In this document: positions 7,811 to 16,563 of the stretch, piece by piece
Position numbering within the stretch: position 1 is the stretch's first letter
Layout: every line of letters begins with the position of its first letter
Source of the DNA: Gordonia asplenii
GTDB taxonomy: Bacteria; Actinomycetota; Actinomycetes; Mycobacteriales; Mycobacteriaceae
DNA: 64,000 nucleotides
Direction of reading: 5' to 3'
NCBI RefSeq assembly: GCF_012933505.1
Contig: NZ_JABBNB010000034.1
Span: 1 to 64,000 of the forward strand
Position numbers and translations under genes: made by a program
The notes under the pieces: model-generated
Told to the model about the DNA's origin: nothing
The model's database searches: none
The model's input: only the letters and a program-made list of their open reading frames with translations

Positions 7811-8577
7811 CGGGACTTCCCTTCGCGTTTCGCCGCGCGTGCGGCAGCCTTCTGCGCCGCTTCGGCGTCTTCGATCACTTTCGCGGCCTCCGGCGTCGGC
7901 GCACCGCCACCGAGCCGGGCCGGAACCCAGAACTCCCCCGCCGGATGCTGCCCGTAGTCGTCTTGCACTTCGTGCAACAGCGCCGTCATCGTCGCTCGGA
8001 GCGCGGCGGTCGCCGCCTCCGGATCGTCGTCGCGGCTGACATGCAGTGGCACACCGTACCGGACGATGATCGGCAGGCGAGCGCGGCCCATGTTGCGGTG
8101 TCCGCCCTTCGTCCACTGCCGCTGAGCACCCCAGATGATCGTCGGGATGATCGGCACATCGGCTTCGACGGCCATCCGGACCGCTCCGGATTTGAACTCT
8201 TTGAGCTCGAAGCTACGACTGATCGTCGCCTCCGGATACACCGCGACCAGCTCGCCGTGGCGCAACGAGTCGACGGCCCGCTCGTACGCTTCGTGCCCGG
8301 CCGAGCGATCCACCGGTACCGTGCCGGTGTGGTTGACCAGGAACCGCATGATCGGGTTGTCCATCACCTCGGACTTGATCATGAACCGGGTCCGACGCCC
8401 GGCGCGGTAGATGCCCAGCGCCATCGGCAGGAAGTCGAAGTACCCGGTGTGGTTGATCGCGAGTACCGCGCCGCCCGACGCCGGGATGTTCTCCAGCCCC
8501 CGGTAAGTGCGTCGGACACCCTGCACAGCGGCGATCGAGTGCGCCACACCTTCCAGGATCCGATACACCGGTTCCAT
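7807..8577 (-). CDS. PlsC family acyltransferase (second of tandem pair)
   Basis: A 256-residue 1-acylglycerol-3-phosphate acyltransferase-like protein. The HX4D catalytic motif is NHTGYFDF, followed by GTVPVDR and YPEATISRSFELKEFKSG, the acceptor-binding block. The C-terminus is charged and Ala/Lys/Arg-rich. The ATG at 8577 (MEPVYRIL) lies 5 bp after the stop of the first copy, and the protein begins with the same MEPVY as that copy, confirming the start. Its stop overlaps the HAD gene. It probably acts at the inner face of the membrane in phospholipid or glycolipid acylation; which acyl acceptor it uses cannot be told. Confidence 0.88.
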   Translation of the reverse strand: MEPVYRILEGVAHSIAAVQGVRRTYRGLENIPASGGAVLAINHTGYFDFLPMALGIYRAGRRTRFMIKSEVMDNPIMRFLVNHTGTVPVDRSAGHEAYERAVDSLRHGELVAVYPEATISRSFELKEFKSGAVRMAVEADVPIIPTIIWGAQRQWTKGGHRNMGRARLPIIVRYGVPLHVSRDDDPEAATAALRATMTALLHEVQDDYGQHPAGEFWVPARLGGGAPTPEAAKVIEDAEAAQKAAARAAKREGKSR

Positions 8578-8582
8578 GACGA

Positions 8583-9362
8583 CTAGGCCTCGCCCGTGGC
8601 CTCGCGCTCGGCGCGCTTGGCCGCCTTCTCGGCTTGTTCGGCGGCGTCCATCGCGTTGGCCTCGTCGAGCGTCGGCGCGCCACCGCCCAGCCGCGCCGGA
8701 ACCCAATACGCACCGGCCGGGTACGGACCGTACAACTGAACGTAATCGTCTTGCAGCTCATGGAGTTTCGCGCTCATGACGTCGTGCAGCTTCGCGGTGA
8801 TCTGCTCGGGGGTGCCGATCGGTTCGATGGGGTCGGCGACGCCGATCATCACCTTGTAGCCGTGCCGTCCGAGATTCTTCGGGTGTCCCTTGGTCCAGAT
8901 CCGCTGCGCGCCCCAGATGACCGTCGGGATGATCGGTGCGCCGGACTCGATGGCCATCCGGGCCGCGCCGGATTTGAATTCCTTGATCTCGAAGCTACGA
9001 CTGATCGTCGCCTCCGGGTACACCCCGACGAGTTCGCCGCGCTTGAGGTAGTCGACGGCGGCCTTGTAACTCTGCGCACCTGCGCCGCGGTCGACGGGAA
9101 TGTGTCGAAGCGACCGCATGATGGGACCGGAGATGCCGTTGTCGAAGACTTCCTTCTTCGCCATGAACCGGACCTTGCGCTTGCCCTGCAGAAAGGCGGG
9201 GATTCCGGCCAGGGTGAAGTCCAGGTAGCCGGTGTGGTTGATCGCGATCACGCCGGGCCCGTCCTTGGGCACGTTCTCGACTCCCGAGATCTTGAACTTG
9301 AGGCCCTGCGCCAGCCAGAGCAAACGGGCAGTGCTGATGACCGTGTCATAGACGGGTTCCAT
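8583..9362 (-). CDS. PlsC family acyltransferase (first of tandem pair)
   Basis: A 259-residue paralogue of its downstream neighbour. It shares the NHTGYLDF catalytic motif, HIPVDRG, YPEATISRSFEIKEFKSG and a common tail ending in WVPARLGGGAP. The two copies differ mostly in the membrane-facing segment (LAGIPAFLQGKRKVRFM here). It is the first gene of the operon. The 87-bp gap to the divergent AraC gene must hold the promoter. The tandem copies probably arose by duplication and may differ in acyl-chain or acceptor preference. Confidence 0.88.
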   Translation of the reverse strand: MEPVYDTVISTARLLWLAQGLKFKISGVENVPKDGPGVIAINHTGYLDFTLAGIPAFLQGKRKVRFMAKKEVFDNGISGPIMRSLRHIPVDRGAGAQSYKAAVDYLKRGELVGVYPEATISRSFEIKEFKSGAARMAIESGAPIIPTVIWGAQRIWTKGHPKNLGRHGYKVMIGVADPIEPIGTPEQITAKLHDVMSAKLHELQDDYVQLYGPYPAGAYWVPARLGGGAPTLDEANAMDAAEQAEKAAKRAEREATGEA

Positions 9363-9449
9363 GGGGAGAGCTTAGCCGGGGCGCGCGACCGCACTGGTTA
9401 TCGGCCGAGGTGAGGGCACTCGTCGTAAACTCAGCCCGAGGAGGCCGCC

Positions 9450-10400
9450 GTGACTGCTGAGAGATCGAGCACCTCGGTCAACTACCGTGTCGGCGCGTTC
9501 GAGAGCGCCGAGATCGGCGGTTGGCAGTCCGAGGTCTCGCGGTTGCACGGGGCCTTCACCATCTCCACACCGTTCGAGAGCGCGTATCGCGGCACGCTCG
9601 ACTGGCAGGCGACCGCACGCCATCGGCTGGTCCGATGGCGCGGCCAACCCGAACGACTCGTTCGCGATCGCGCGGAGATCCGGCGCGACGAACGTGACAA
9701 TTACGAGCTGGTGGCCCCGACGTCGGGATGCTTGGTCGTCGAACAGGCCGGCCGGAGGATTTCACTGCTGCCCGGCGACATGGTGATCGTGCCTCTCGAT
9801 CGGCCGATCGTGTGCGAGCACGTCGGCGCCAGCGCAGCGATCGGATTGCTCACACCGTCGTCGAGCGTCGCGGGCCACCTTGCCCGGCAAGCGGATTCAC
9901 TCGCCGTCGACGGCCGCACCGGCCTCGGCAATGTCGCCTTGTCGATGCTCAAATCTATTACCGAACAACGTGATTCACTTTCCGCGCGAGGATTCGAGCT
10001 CGCCTGCGAGCGCGTCATCGACATGTGCGCGGTCGCCGCTGCCGAGTCGATGACGCCCGGCGGCCACCGAGACGTCACCGCGCAGGCGGTGCGGCGCTTC
10101 GTCCACGACCACGCCGTCGACCCCGACCTTTCCGCGGCAGCCGTGGCAGCCGCGGTCGGGTGGTCGTTGCGCCACGTTCAGGCCGCCCTGCGCGACGACG
10201 GCACCAGCGTCAGCGACCTCATCCGCGCACGGCGGCTGGAACTCGCACAGGAGAAACTGACCGATCCACGCCTCGCCGGCACGTCACTCGCGGCCATCGC
10301 CGCGGCCTGCGGGTTCACCTCCCATTCGGTGTTCTGCCGTGCCGTACGCGAGCGCTACGGAGCGTCGCCCACCGATCTGCGACGATCCATGCGCGCCTGA
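9450..10400 (+). CDS. AraC family transcriptional regulator
   Basis: A 316-residue regulator with a GTG start after GAGGAGG. Residues 1-190 form an AraC-binding-like cupin domain (LLPGDMVIVPLDRP is typical). The C-terminal about 100 residues contain two helix-turn-helix units: DLSAAAVAAAVGWSLRHVQ, and SLAAIAAACGFTSHSVFCRA followed by ERYGASPTDLRR. It resembles the feruloyl-esterase/catabolic AraC group. It lies 74 bp upstream of the deacetylase on the same strand and opposite the acyltransferase operon, so either may be its target. Confidence 0.85.
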   Translation: MTAERSSTSVNYRVGAFESAEIGGWQSEVSRLHGAFTISTPFESAYRGTLDWQATARHRLVRWRGQPERLVRDRAEIRRDERDNYELVAPTSGCLVVEQAGRRISLLPGDMVIVPLDRPIVCEHVGASAAIGLLTPSSSVAGHLARQADSLAVDGRTGLGNVALSMLKSITEQRDSLSARGFELACERVIDMCAVAAAESMTPGGHRDVTAQAVRRFVHDHAVDPDLSAAAVAAAVGWSLRHVQAALRDDGTSVSDLIRARRLELAQEKLTDPRLAGTSLAAIAAACGFTSHSVFCRAVRERYGASPTDLRRSMRA

Positions 10401-10474
10401 AACGGCGCGCAATCGATCAAGAACCGTGCGCGCCACGACAAATCGCTCAGCCGTCGGCGAGGCACTGTCGGTAC

Positions 10475-11419
10475 ATGGAAATCGCAATCACCGTCGACGA
10501 ACTTCTACTCTGGGACGGCACCCCGATGCCGTCCGGCTATACCCCGCACAGCGTCATGGATTCACTGCTCGGAGCTCTGTCCGAGCACGACGTCGCGGGT
10601 GCCTACGGCTTCGCCCACACCGCGCCGATCGAGGACGACCCGGCCAACCGCGACATCTTGGATCGGTGGGTCGACGCCGGCCACCATCTCGGCAATCACA
10701 CGCACTGCCACGCGTGCCTGAATTGGGTGACCGGGCAGCAGTATGTCGACGACATCAAACGGTCCGAGGAGTACGTCGGCGGCTACGTCGAGAAGGCGCC
10801 GACGAAGTACTTCCGGTACGCGATGGACATGTCCGGGGAGTCGGAGTGCAAACGCGGCGTGGTCGAAGATCACCTGCGGGCCGAAGGCTACGTCAATGCG
10901 CCGATCACCGCGTGGTTCGGCGATTTCGCGTGGATCGCGCCCTATTGTCGAGCGCTGAAATCCGGCGACCGCGATGCTGCACGGATGCTGCGCGAGTCGT
11001 ACATCGGTGCGGCGGTGGGGCAGCTGGTCGCCGCACACGAGACCGAGCGGCGCCTCTACCGATCCGACGTGCCGTTGATCTGGCTGATCCACGGCACGGC
11101 CATCGCCCAGGACTGCGTCGGGGAGATCCTCGGGCGTTTCGCAGAGCTGGGTGCCGAGTTCGTCAGTCTCGAGCAGGCGATGGCCAGCCCGGTGAATCGC
11201 GTGATGTCGCCGGTCTCACCGCTGTTTCGCAATCACCTGCAGCGCCTCGCCGCCGCGGTGGGCGACGAGATCCCGGCGACGGCCACTCCCGAACAGATGG
11301 CGCAGATTCTGACCGCCGCACTCCCCGACGGCGACGACCCGTTCGGCGTGTATGACGACCTGATTCATCGGATGGCCGCCCGGGCGGGCGGCACGATCGA
11401 GCACTGGTCGTGGGCGTGA
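10475..11419 (+). CDS. polysaccharide deacetylase (NodB-like) family protein
   Basis: A 314-residue carbohydrate-esterase-4-like protein. The metal-site motifs are ITVDE (Asp8 and Glu9, corresponding to the family TFDDG) and HHLGNHTHCH (about residues 70-79, corresponding to HSxxH). It starts directly with the barrel and has no signal peptide, so it is probably cytoplasmic, unlike the cell-wall deacetylases. The ATG at 10475 was chosen because the upstream frame runs into the AraC gene. The stop overlaps the start of the following reductase. The substrate is unknown; small-molecule amide hydrolysis is as likely as polysaccharide deacetylation. Confidence 0.8.
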   Translation: MEIAITVDELLLWDGTPMPSGYTPHSVMDSLLGALSEHDVAGAYGFAHTAPIEDDPANRDILDRWVDAGHHLGNHTHCHACLNWVTGQQYVDDIKRSEEYVGGYVEKAPTKYFRYAMDMSGESECKRGVVEDHLRAEGYVNAPITAWFGDFAWIAPYCRALKSGDRDAARMLRESYIGAAVGQLVAAHETERRLYRSDVPLIWLIHGTAIAQDCVGEILGRFAELGAEFVSLEQAMASPVNRVMSPVSPLFRNHLQRLAAAVGDEIPATATPEQMAQILTAALPDGDDPFGVYDDLIHRMAARAGGTIEHWSWA

Positions 11420-12411
11420 TCGGCCGCGAAGTCGTCCTCGAACGCCGTCCCGCGCGTCGCGGCGATTTCGATTGTTTCGACGTCGTCGAGCGTCGGGTGC
11501 CCGATCCGCTGCCCGGGCAGGTGGTCATCGCGTCGACGGCGCTCAGCGTCGACCCGTCGATGATTCCACGGCTGACCGCCGACACCTATGCCCCGAAGTT
11601 CACGCTGGGCCGAGTCATCGAGTCACGGGCCGTCGGCCGAGTGGTCTCGTCGGCCGATGATCGATGGGCGCACGGCGATTGGGTCGTGCACTCCGGTGGG
11701 TGGCGTGAGTTCGCCGTCGTCGACGCCGCGACCGTCACCCGCATCGAACCGACCCCCGACGTTCCCGCCGAGACCTGGCTCGGAGTACTCGGCGCGCCCG
11801 GTCTGACGGCCTTCGTCGGACTCGATGTCGCACGGTTCACGCCCGACGACGTCGTGTGGGTGTCCGGGGCCGCGGGTGCGGTCGGCTCGGTTGCCGTCCA
11901 ACTGGCAAAGGCGCGGGGCGCACGCATCGTCGTCGGGTCGGCGGGCGGTCGCGAGAAGTGCCGCTATCTCACCGAGGTTCTCGGCGTCGACGTCGCGCTG
12001 GACTATCGCTCCGACGATCTCGCCGCGGCCATCCTCGATGTGACGGGCGGCATCGACCTCTATTTCGACAATGTCGGAGGCAGTCATCTTCAGGCGGCGC
12101 TGGCAACACTCAACGTCGGCGGCCGGATCGCGGCCTGTGGGATGGTCGAAGGCTACGGCACCGCCGGTCTGCCCGCGCCGCACAATCTCACCGAGATCAT
12201 CACCAAACGGCTGACCATGTCCGGCTTGCTGGTCACCGACCACCTCGACAAACGTCCGGCCTTCCTCGCCGAGGCCGTGGACCTGGTGGCATCGGGGCGC
12301 CTGACGTCGTCGATCACGAAGTACGACGGCCTGGACAGCGCGGCGAACGCCATGTCCGCACTGCTCGGCGACGCCGCAAAGCTCGGCAAAGCGGTGATCG
12401 ATCTAACCTGA
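11410..12411 (+). CDS. NADP-dependent MDR-family oxidoreductase (zinc-free)
   Basis: A medium-chain reductase of about 333 residues resembling the leukotriene-B4 12-hydroxydehydrogenase/CurA group. It has the Rossmann motif VSGAAGAVGSVAVQLAK and DLYFDNVGGSHLQAAL and lacks zinc-binding cysteines. These enzymes reduce alpha,beta-unsaturated ketones or aldehydes with NADPH. Two in-frame GTG codons are possible starts (11410 and 11416); the second overlaps the upstream stop as GTGA and may be the true one. It is cotranscribed with the deacetylase by overlap. Confidence 0.82.
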   Translation: MGVIGREVVLERRPARRGDFDCFDVVERRVPDPLPGQVVIASTALSVDPSMIPRLTADTYAPKFTLGRVIESRAVGRVVSSADDRWAHGDWVVHSGGWREFAVVDAATVTRIEPTPDVPAETWLGVLGAPGLTAFVGLDVARFTPDDVVWVSGAAGAVGSVAVQLAKARGARIVVGSAGGREKCRYLTEVLGVDVALDYRSDDLAAAILDVTGGIDLYFDNVGGSHLQAALATLNVGGRIAACGMVEGYGTAGLPAPHNLTEIITKRLTMSGLLVTDHLDKRPAFLAEAVDLVASGRLTSSITKYDGLDSAANAMSALLGDAAKLGKAVIDLT

Positions 12412-12524
12412 CGATTCGACAACTCCCCGACGCCAGGCCGTACCCTGGTAGGCGGTTCATCGTCGCTTCAAGCAGCCAGCCCGGGCGTCGTCGACGATGC
12501 GTGCGTACACAGGAAGGCCGAGAC

Positions 12525-14102
12525 TTGCAGATCACCAGCGTCGGACACGCGGGGTTCCACATCCAGACCGCGGCGGGGTCGATCCTCTGCGACCCCTGGG
12601 TGAACCCCACCTACTTCGCCTCCTGGGTCCCGTTCCCCGACAACTCCGAACTCGACTGGGACACGCTCGGTGACTGCGACTATCTCTACGTCTCGCACCT
12701 GCACCGCGACCACTTCGACGCCAAGAACCTCGCCGCGCACGTCAACAAGGACGCGACGGTCCTCCTCCCCGACTATCCGGTCCCGGATCTCAAACGAGAA
12801 CTGGAGAAACTGGGCTTCACGAAGTTCGTCGAGACCGAGGACTCGGTGAAAACCACCGTCACCAATGACAAGGGCTCGCTCGACGTCATGATCATCGCGC
12901 TGCGGGCGCCGGCCGACGGTCCCATCGGAGACAGCGGACTGATCGTCTCCGACGGCGAGACCGTCTGTTTCAACATGAACGACGCCCGCCCGATCGACCT
13001 CGACGTCATCGACGAGTCCTTCGGCCACGTCGACATCCATCTGCTGCAGTACTCCGGGGCCATCTGGTACCCGATGGTCTACGACATCCCCAAGCGTTCC
13101 AAGGCCAACTTCGCCGCGCAGAAGCGGCAGCGCGGCATGGACCGGGCACGCTCCTACATCGAGCAGGTCGGCGCGACGTGGGTGGTCCCGTCGGCCGGTC
13201 CGCCGATGTTCCTCGACCCGGAGTTGTTCTCGCTCAACGACATTCCCGACGCCGACGGCAAGCCCGACGAGACGTCGATCTTCCCCGACCAGGAGACCTT
13301 CCTGGACCAGATGAAGATCCACGGCACCGACGACGGCGTCAAACATCGTGGCCTGATGATGATTTCGGGGTCCACCGCCGATCTCACCGGTTCGACGCTC
13401 AACGAGCTGTCGCACCCGTTCCCTCCGGACGAGATCTGGAAAGACAAGCGCGCCTACCTGACTCGGATGGCGGAGAAGTTCGCGCCGGTCATCGCCGCCG
13501 ACAAGGCCACCTGGGCGCCCGCCGACGGCGAGCCGCTGTTGGAGCCGCTGCGCGCCAAGTTCGAACCGATCATGAAGCAGTCCGACCTGATCTGCGACGG
13601 CATCGGCTACCCCGTCGGACTGGTGATGGGCGACGAGACCGTCGTCCTCGACTTCCCGAATCGTGTTGTGCGCGAACCGAAGGAGGGCGACGGCAAGTAC
13701 CGCTACGGCTTCCGCATCCCACCCGAGCTGGTTCGCACCGTGCTGCGCGACGACGAGCCGGACTGGGTCAACACGATCTTCCTCTCGACGCGTTTCACCA
13801 CCTGGCGCATCGGTGGCTACAACGAATTCCTGTACACATTCTTCAAATGTCTGACCGACGAGCGGATCGCGTACGCCGACGGCTGGTTCTCCGAGGCGCA
13901 CGACGACTCCGCGTCGATCGAGAAGGACGGCTGGGAGCTTCAGCGTCGGTGCCCGCACCTGAAGGCGGACCTGTCGAAGTTCGGCGTCATCGAAGGCGAG
14001 AAGCTGACCTGCAATCTGCACGGCTGGCAGTGGGATCTGCCGACCGGCCGCTGCCTGACGTCGAAGGGTCACGAACTGCGCGCCGAGAAGCTCCGATCGT
14101 GA
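12525..14102 (+). CDS. metallo-beta-lactamase-fold hydrolase with C-terminal Rieske [2Fe-2S] domain
   Basis: A 525-residue protein. Residues 1-270 are a metallo-beta-lactamase fold with SHLHRDHFD (about 57-65). The C-terminus carries a Rieske signature, RRCPHL (about 474) and CNLHGWQWD (about 495), giving the CxH and CxxH ligands of a 2Fe-2S cluster. The combination recalls CMP-N-acetylneuraminate hydroxylase, which has the Rieske domain first. The chosen start is a TTG at 12525, seven bases after AGGAAGG and just before the conserved QITSVGHAG strand; a GTG at 12501 is an alternative. A TetR regulator follows after 13 bp. Confidence 0.8.
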   Translation: MQITSVGHAGFHIQTAAGSILCDPWVNPTYFASWVPFPDNSELDWDTLGDCDYLYVSHLHRDHFDAKNLAAHVNKDATVLLPDYPVPDLKRELEKLGFTKFVETEDSVKTTVTNDKGSLDVMIIALRAPADGPIGDSGLIVSDGETVCFNMNDARPIDLDVIDESFGHVDIHLLQYSGAIWYPMVYDIPKRSKANFAAQKRQRGMDRARSYIEQVGATWVVPSAGPPMFLDPELFSLNDIPDADGKPDETSIFPDQETFLDQMKIHGTDDGVKHRGLMMISGSTADLTGSTLNELSHPFPPDEIWKDKRAYLTRMAEKFAPVIAADKATWAPADGEPLLEPLRAKFEPIMKQSDLICDGIGYPVGLVMGDETVVLDFPNRVVREPKEGDGKYRYGFRIPPELVRTVLRDDEPDWVNTIFLSTRFTTWRIGGYNEFLYTFFKCLTDERIAYADGWFSEAHDDSASIEKDGWELQRRCPHLKADLSKFGVIEGEKLTCNLHGWQWDLPTGRCLTSKGHELRAEKLRS

Positions 14103-14115
14103 GCCACGTCGTCGA

Positions 14116-14733
14116 ATGACCTCCACCCGCTCGTACGCCGGTCTGTCGATGGCCGAGCGGAAAGCCCAACGGCGACAACGGTTTCTCGACGCCGGGCTGG
14201 AGGTCTTCGGCACCGTCGGCTACGCGAAGGCCTCGATCTCGGCGTTGTGCGCGCAGGCGGGCTTGTCACGACGGCAGTTCTACGAGGAATTCGCCTCGCG
14301 CGAGGACCTGCTGATCGAGGTCTACGACGCCGTGCAAGGTGGGGCACGAACCGCCGTCGTCGAGGCGATCTCCGTCGTCGAGCCACCCGAACTGCGCGCA
14401 CTCGCCACCGCGGCGATGACCGCCTACGTCGACGCCGTGGGGAGCGATCCGCGCCGCACCCGCGTCGGGTTCATAGAGGTGGGTGGAGTCAGCGACCGCG
14501 TCGAGCAGCATCGCATCGACGGACGGCTCGCGTGGACCGAGTTCTTCCGAACCACCCTGGCAGCGGTGGTTCCCGATTCCAGCCCGGCTGACTTCGACTA
14601 CGCCGCAACGGCTTTCATCGGCGCGCTGACCGCCGTCGTGCATCGGTGGGGCACCAGTTCGCCGCGGCCGGACCGCGCCGACGTCGTCGCGCTCCTGAGC
14701 AGCATGCTGCTCAACCTCGCCGAGGGTCACTGA
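14116..14733 (+). CDS. TetR family transcriptional regulator
   Basis: A 205-residue TetR regulator. The N-terminal helix-turn-helix is in ASISALCAQAGLSRRQFYEEF, and the ligand-binding domain has the usual helical pattern (FIEVGGVSDRVEQHR). It starts 13 bp after the metallo-beta-lactamase/Rieske gene, so it is probably cotranscribed with it. The divergent arrangement typical of TetR repressors is absent. Palindromes at 15040-15055 and 15081-15096, before the lipase gene, are candidate targets, but this is inference. Confidence 0.85.
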   Translation: MTSTRSYAGLSMAERKAQRRQRFLDAGLEVFGTVGYAKASISALCAQAGLSRRQFYEEFASREDLLIEVYDAVQGGARTAVVEAISVVEPPELRALATAAMTAYVDAVGSDPRRTRVGFIEVGGVSDRVEQHRIDGRLAWTEFFRTTLAAVVPDSSPADFDYAATAFIGALTAVVHRWGTSSPRPDRADVVALLSSMLLNLAEGH

Positions 14734-14777
14734 GGCGCAGCGGCGCTCGCCGAGCCGTGTCACCGAGGCATCACCCC

Positions 14778-14957
14778 TCGCTCCCCGAGTGCCGAAGCAA
14801 GCCCGCACCTACGCAACCCCCTCGCCCCCGACTGCCGAAGCGAGCCCGCTCCTACGCCACCCCCTCGCCCCCGACTGCCGAAGCGAGCCCGCTCCTACGC
14901 CACCCCCTCGCTCCCCGAGTGCCGAAGCGAGGAACGAGCTTCGGTGTAGCGAGGGGT
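14778..14957. repeat. 43-bp tandem array ending in a 49-bp arm
   Basis: The core TGCCGAAGC starts at 14790, 14833, 14876 and 14920 (spacing 43, 43, 44 bp). Between cores the linker is homogenised (CCCGCTCCTACGCCACCCCC). The last unit, 14909-14957, is a full 49-bp arm with one mismatch to the arm at 46540-46588. The opposite arm is absent. No gene lies between 14734 and 15120; the rest of that gap is the lipase promoter. Confidence 0.8.
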
Positions 14958-15039
14958 AGGCGAGACGACGAACCCAACCCAGCCCGACGCTAAGAACATC
15001 CTGCGGGCGCAGCCTTCCTCCATCCGAGGTGACGCCGAT

Positions 15040-15096
15040 TGTGGTCGTGACCACATCATGCTAGCGTCGTCGCCAATGCTGAGACTAACCAGTCTC
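15040..15096 (+). promoter_or_regulatory. two palindromes upstream of the lipase gene
   Basis: TGTGGTC-GT-GACCACA (15040-15055) and GAGACT-AACC-AGTCTC (15081-15096) are perfect dyads on either side of the probable promoter. The second ends 24 bp before the chosen ATG and could also fold in the leader RNA. They are candidate repressor sites; the regulator is not identified. Confidence 0.5.
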
Positions 15097-15120
15097 ACTT
15101 TTGGGCAAGGGGAAGACAAG

Positions 15121-16548
15121 ATGGTTCGACGCCGGACAGTCCGGATAGTTGTTGCACTCTTCGTTACGCTGGTGATGGCGATCGGACTGCCCGCGGTCGC
15201 TTCGGCAGCGCCGAGCAGCCAGACCGGTCCGCAGCCGAAAGTCGCACCGGCACTTCCCTTTCCGGTTCCACCGGCCATCCCGGAATTCGATCGCAGCTTT
15301 TACCTTCCCGCCAAGGCGAAGTACCGGGATCTCAAGCCGGGACAGTTGATCGCCGCCCGTCGGGTCAACCTCGCGACGTTGTCGGTGCTGCCGCTCAACG
15401 TCGACTCGTGGCAGGTGTCCTATCGATCGACGAATACGCGCGGCGAGGCGATCCCCGCGGTCGCCACGGTCATCAAGCCGCGGGGCAAGGCCAAGCGAGG
15501 GCCGAGCCGGCTGCTCAGCTACCAGGTCGCCGAAGATTCGACCGCGCAGTACTGCGCGCCGACGTACCAGTTGCAGCTCGCCTCGATTCCCGGAAATCTC
15601 ACCGGCTCAGCCGATTCCACCTACGAGGGCTTGCTGATCAACTCGGCGGTCGCCGCCGGGTGGACCGTCGTGATTCCCGACCATGAAGGACCGGATTCGG
15701 CATTCGCCGCCGGACCGCTGCATGGCCGCATCACGCTCGACGGCATTCGCGCCGCCAGGAACTTCCGGCCGCTCGGCCTCAGCGACGACGTCCGCATCGG
15801 CATGACCGGCTACTCGGGTGGCGCGATTGCGACGGGTCACGCCGCTGAGTTGAAGGCGTCCTACGCACCGGAATTGAACATCGTCGGTGCGGCCTACGGC
15901 GGCGTGCCCGCGGACATCGGCGCACTCGTCGACCTCGCGAACAACAACGCGGCGTCGGGACTGATCTTGGCCGGCGTCATCGGCGTGAGCCGCGAATACC
16001 CCGAGCTGGCAGCGTTTCTGAACAAGCACATGAATACGCTCGGTCACGCGCTGCTGGCCGGCAAGAATCCGCTCTGCCTGACCTATCAGGCGGCGTTGGC
16101 GCCGTTCCTCAACATCAAGGGCCTGATCGACCTGCCGGGCGACCCGATGAAATATCCGACGCCACGAAAAGTACTGGGACAGTTGAAGATGGGCAAGGTC
16201 ACGCCCGAATTCCCGATCTCCATCATGCAGTCCAATCCCGACTGGATCGCGCCGGTCGGGCCGGTCAACACGCTCGTCAAGACCTACTGCAGGACGCCCG
16301 GCGCACGCGTCGCCTACACCCGCGATCACTTCAGCGAGCACATCACCCTTGCCGCGGCAAGCTTCCCGGCCGCCATGGTGTGGCTCGACGATCGCTTCAA
16401 CGGTAAGCCGGTTGCCAAGGGCTGCAGCACATTCGACGCCGGGTCGATCACCCTGAACCAGAAGAACTGGCCGGCCTATGCAAACCTCGTCGGCGACAAT
16501 CTGGCCGCGATCGTCGGGATGCAGATCGGAAATCCGGGGCGGCGGTAG
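15121..16548 (+). CDS. secreted lipase (LIP family, inhA-like secretory lipase)
   Basis: A 475-residue exported alpha/beta hydrolase of the secretory lipase family (Pfam LIP type). The ATG at 15121 follows AAGGGGAAG and starts a classical signal peptide (RRRTVRIVVALFV, then VASAAP near residue 30). The nucleophile elbow is GYSGGA in IGMTGYSGGAIAT (about residue 235). Acid and base are likely in QSNPDWIAP and DHFSEH. It probably hydrolyses triacylglycerols or cell-wall esters outside the membrane. It is alone on its strand, ends in a shared terminator hairpin and has two upstream palindromes. Confidence 0.85.
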   Translation: MVRRRTVRIVVALFVTLVMAIGLPAVASAAPSSQTGPQPKVAPALPFPVPPAIPEFDRSFYLPAKAKYRDLKPGQLIAARRVNLATLSVLPLNVDSWQVSYRSTNTRGEAIPAVATVIKPRGKAKRGPSRLLSYQVAEDSTAQYCAPTYQLQLASIPGNLTGSADSTYEGLLINSAVAAGWTVVIPDHEGPDSAFAAGPLHGRITLDGIRAARNFRPLGLSDDVRIGMTGYSGGAIATGHAAELKASYAPELNIVGAAYGGVPADIGALVDLANNNAASGLILAGVIGVSREYPELAAFLNKHMNTLGHALLAGKNPLCLTYQAALAPFLNIKGLIDLPGDPMKYPTPRKVLGQLKMGKVTPEFPISIMQSNPDWIAPVGPVNTLVKTYCRTPGARVAYTRDHFSEHITLAAASFPAAMVWLDDRFNGKPVAKGCSTFDAGSITLNQKNWPAYANLVGDNLAAIVGMQIGNPGRR

Positions 16549-16563
16549 GGGCGCGGCCCCTAC
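16545..16563. terminator. bidirectional terminator hairpin spanning two stop codons
   Basis: GTAGGGGC-GCG-GCCCCTAC is a perfect 8-bp stem with a 3-nt loop. The lipase stop (16546-16548) lies in one arm and the stop of the convergent CMD gene (16560-16562) in the other, so one hairpin can serve both genes. There is no U-tract, as is common in actinobacteria. Confidence 0.65.

Noticed and set aside
12468..14213. 581-residue antisense frame opposite the metallo-beta-lactamase/Rieske gene
   Set aside because: It mirrors the codon bias of the real gene on the other strand; the sense frame has catalytic motifs.
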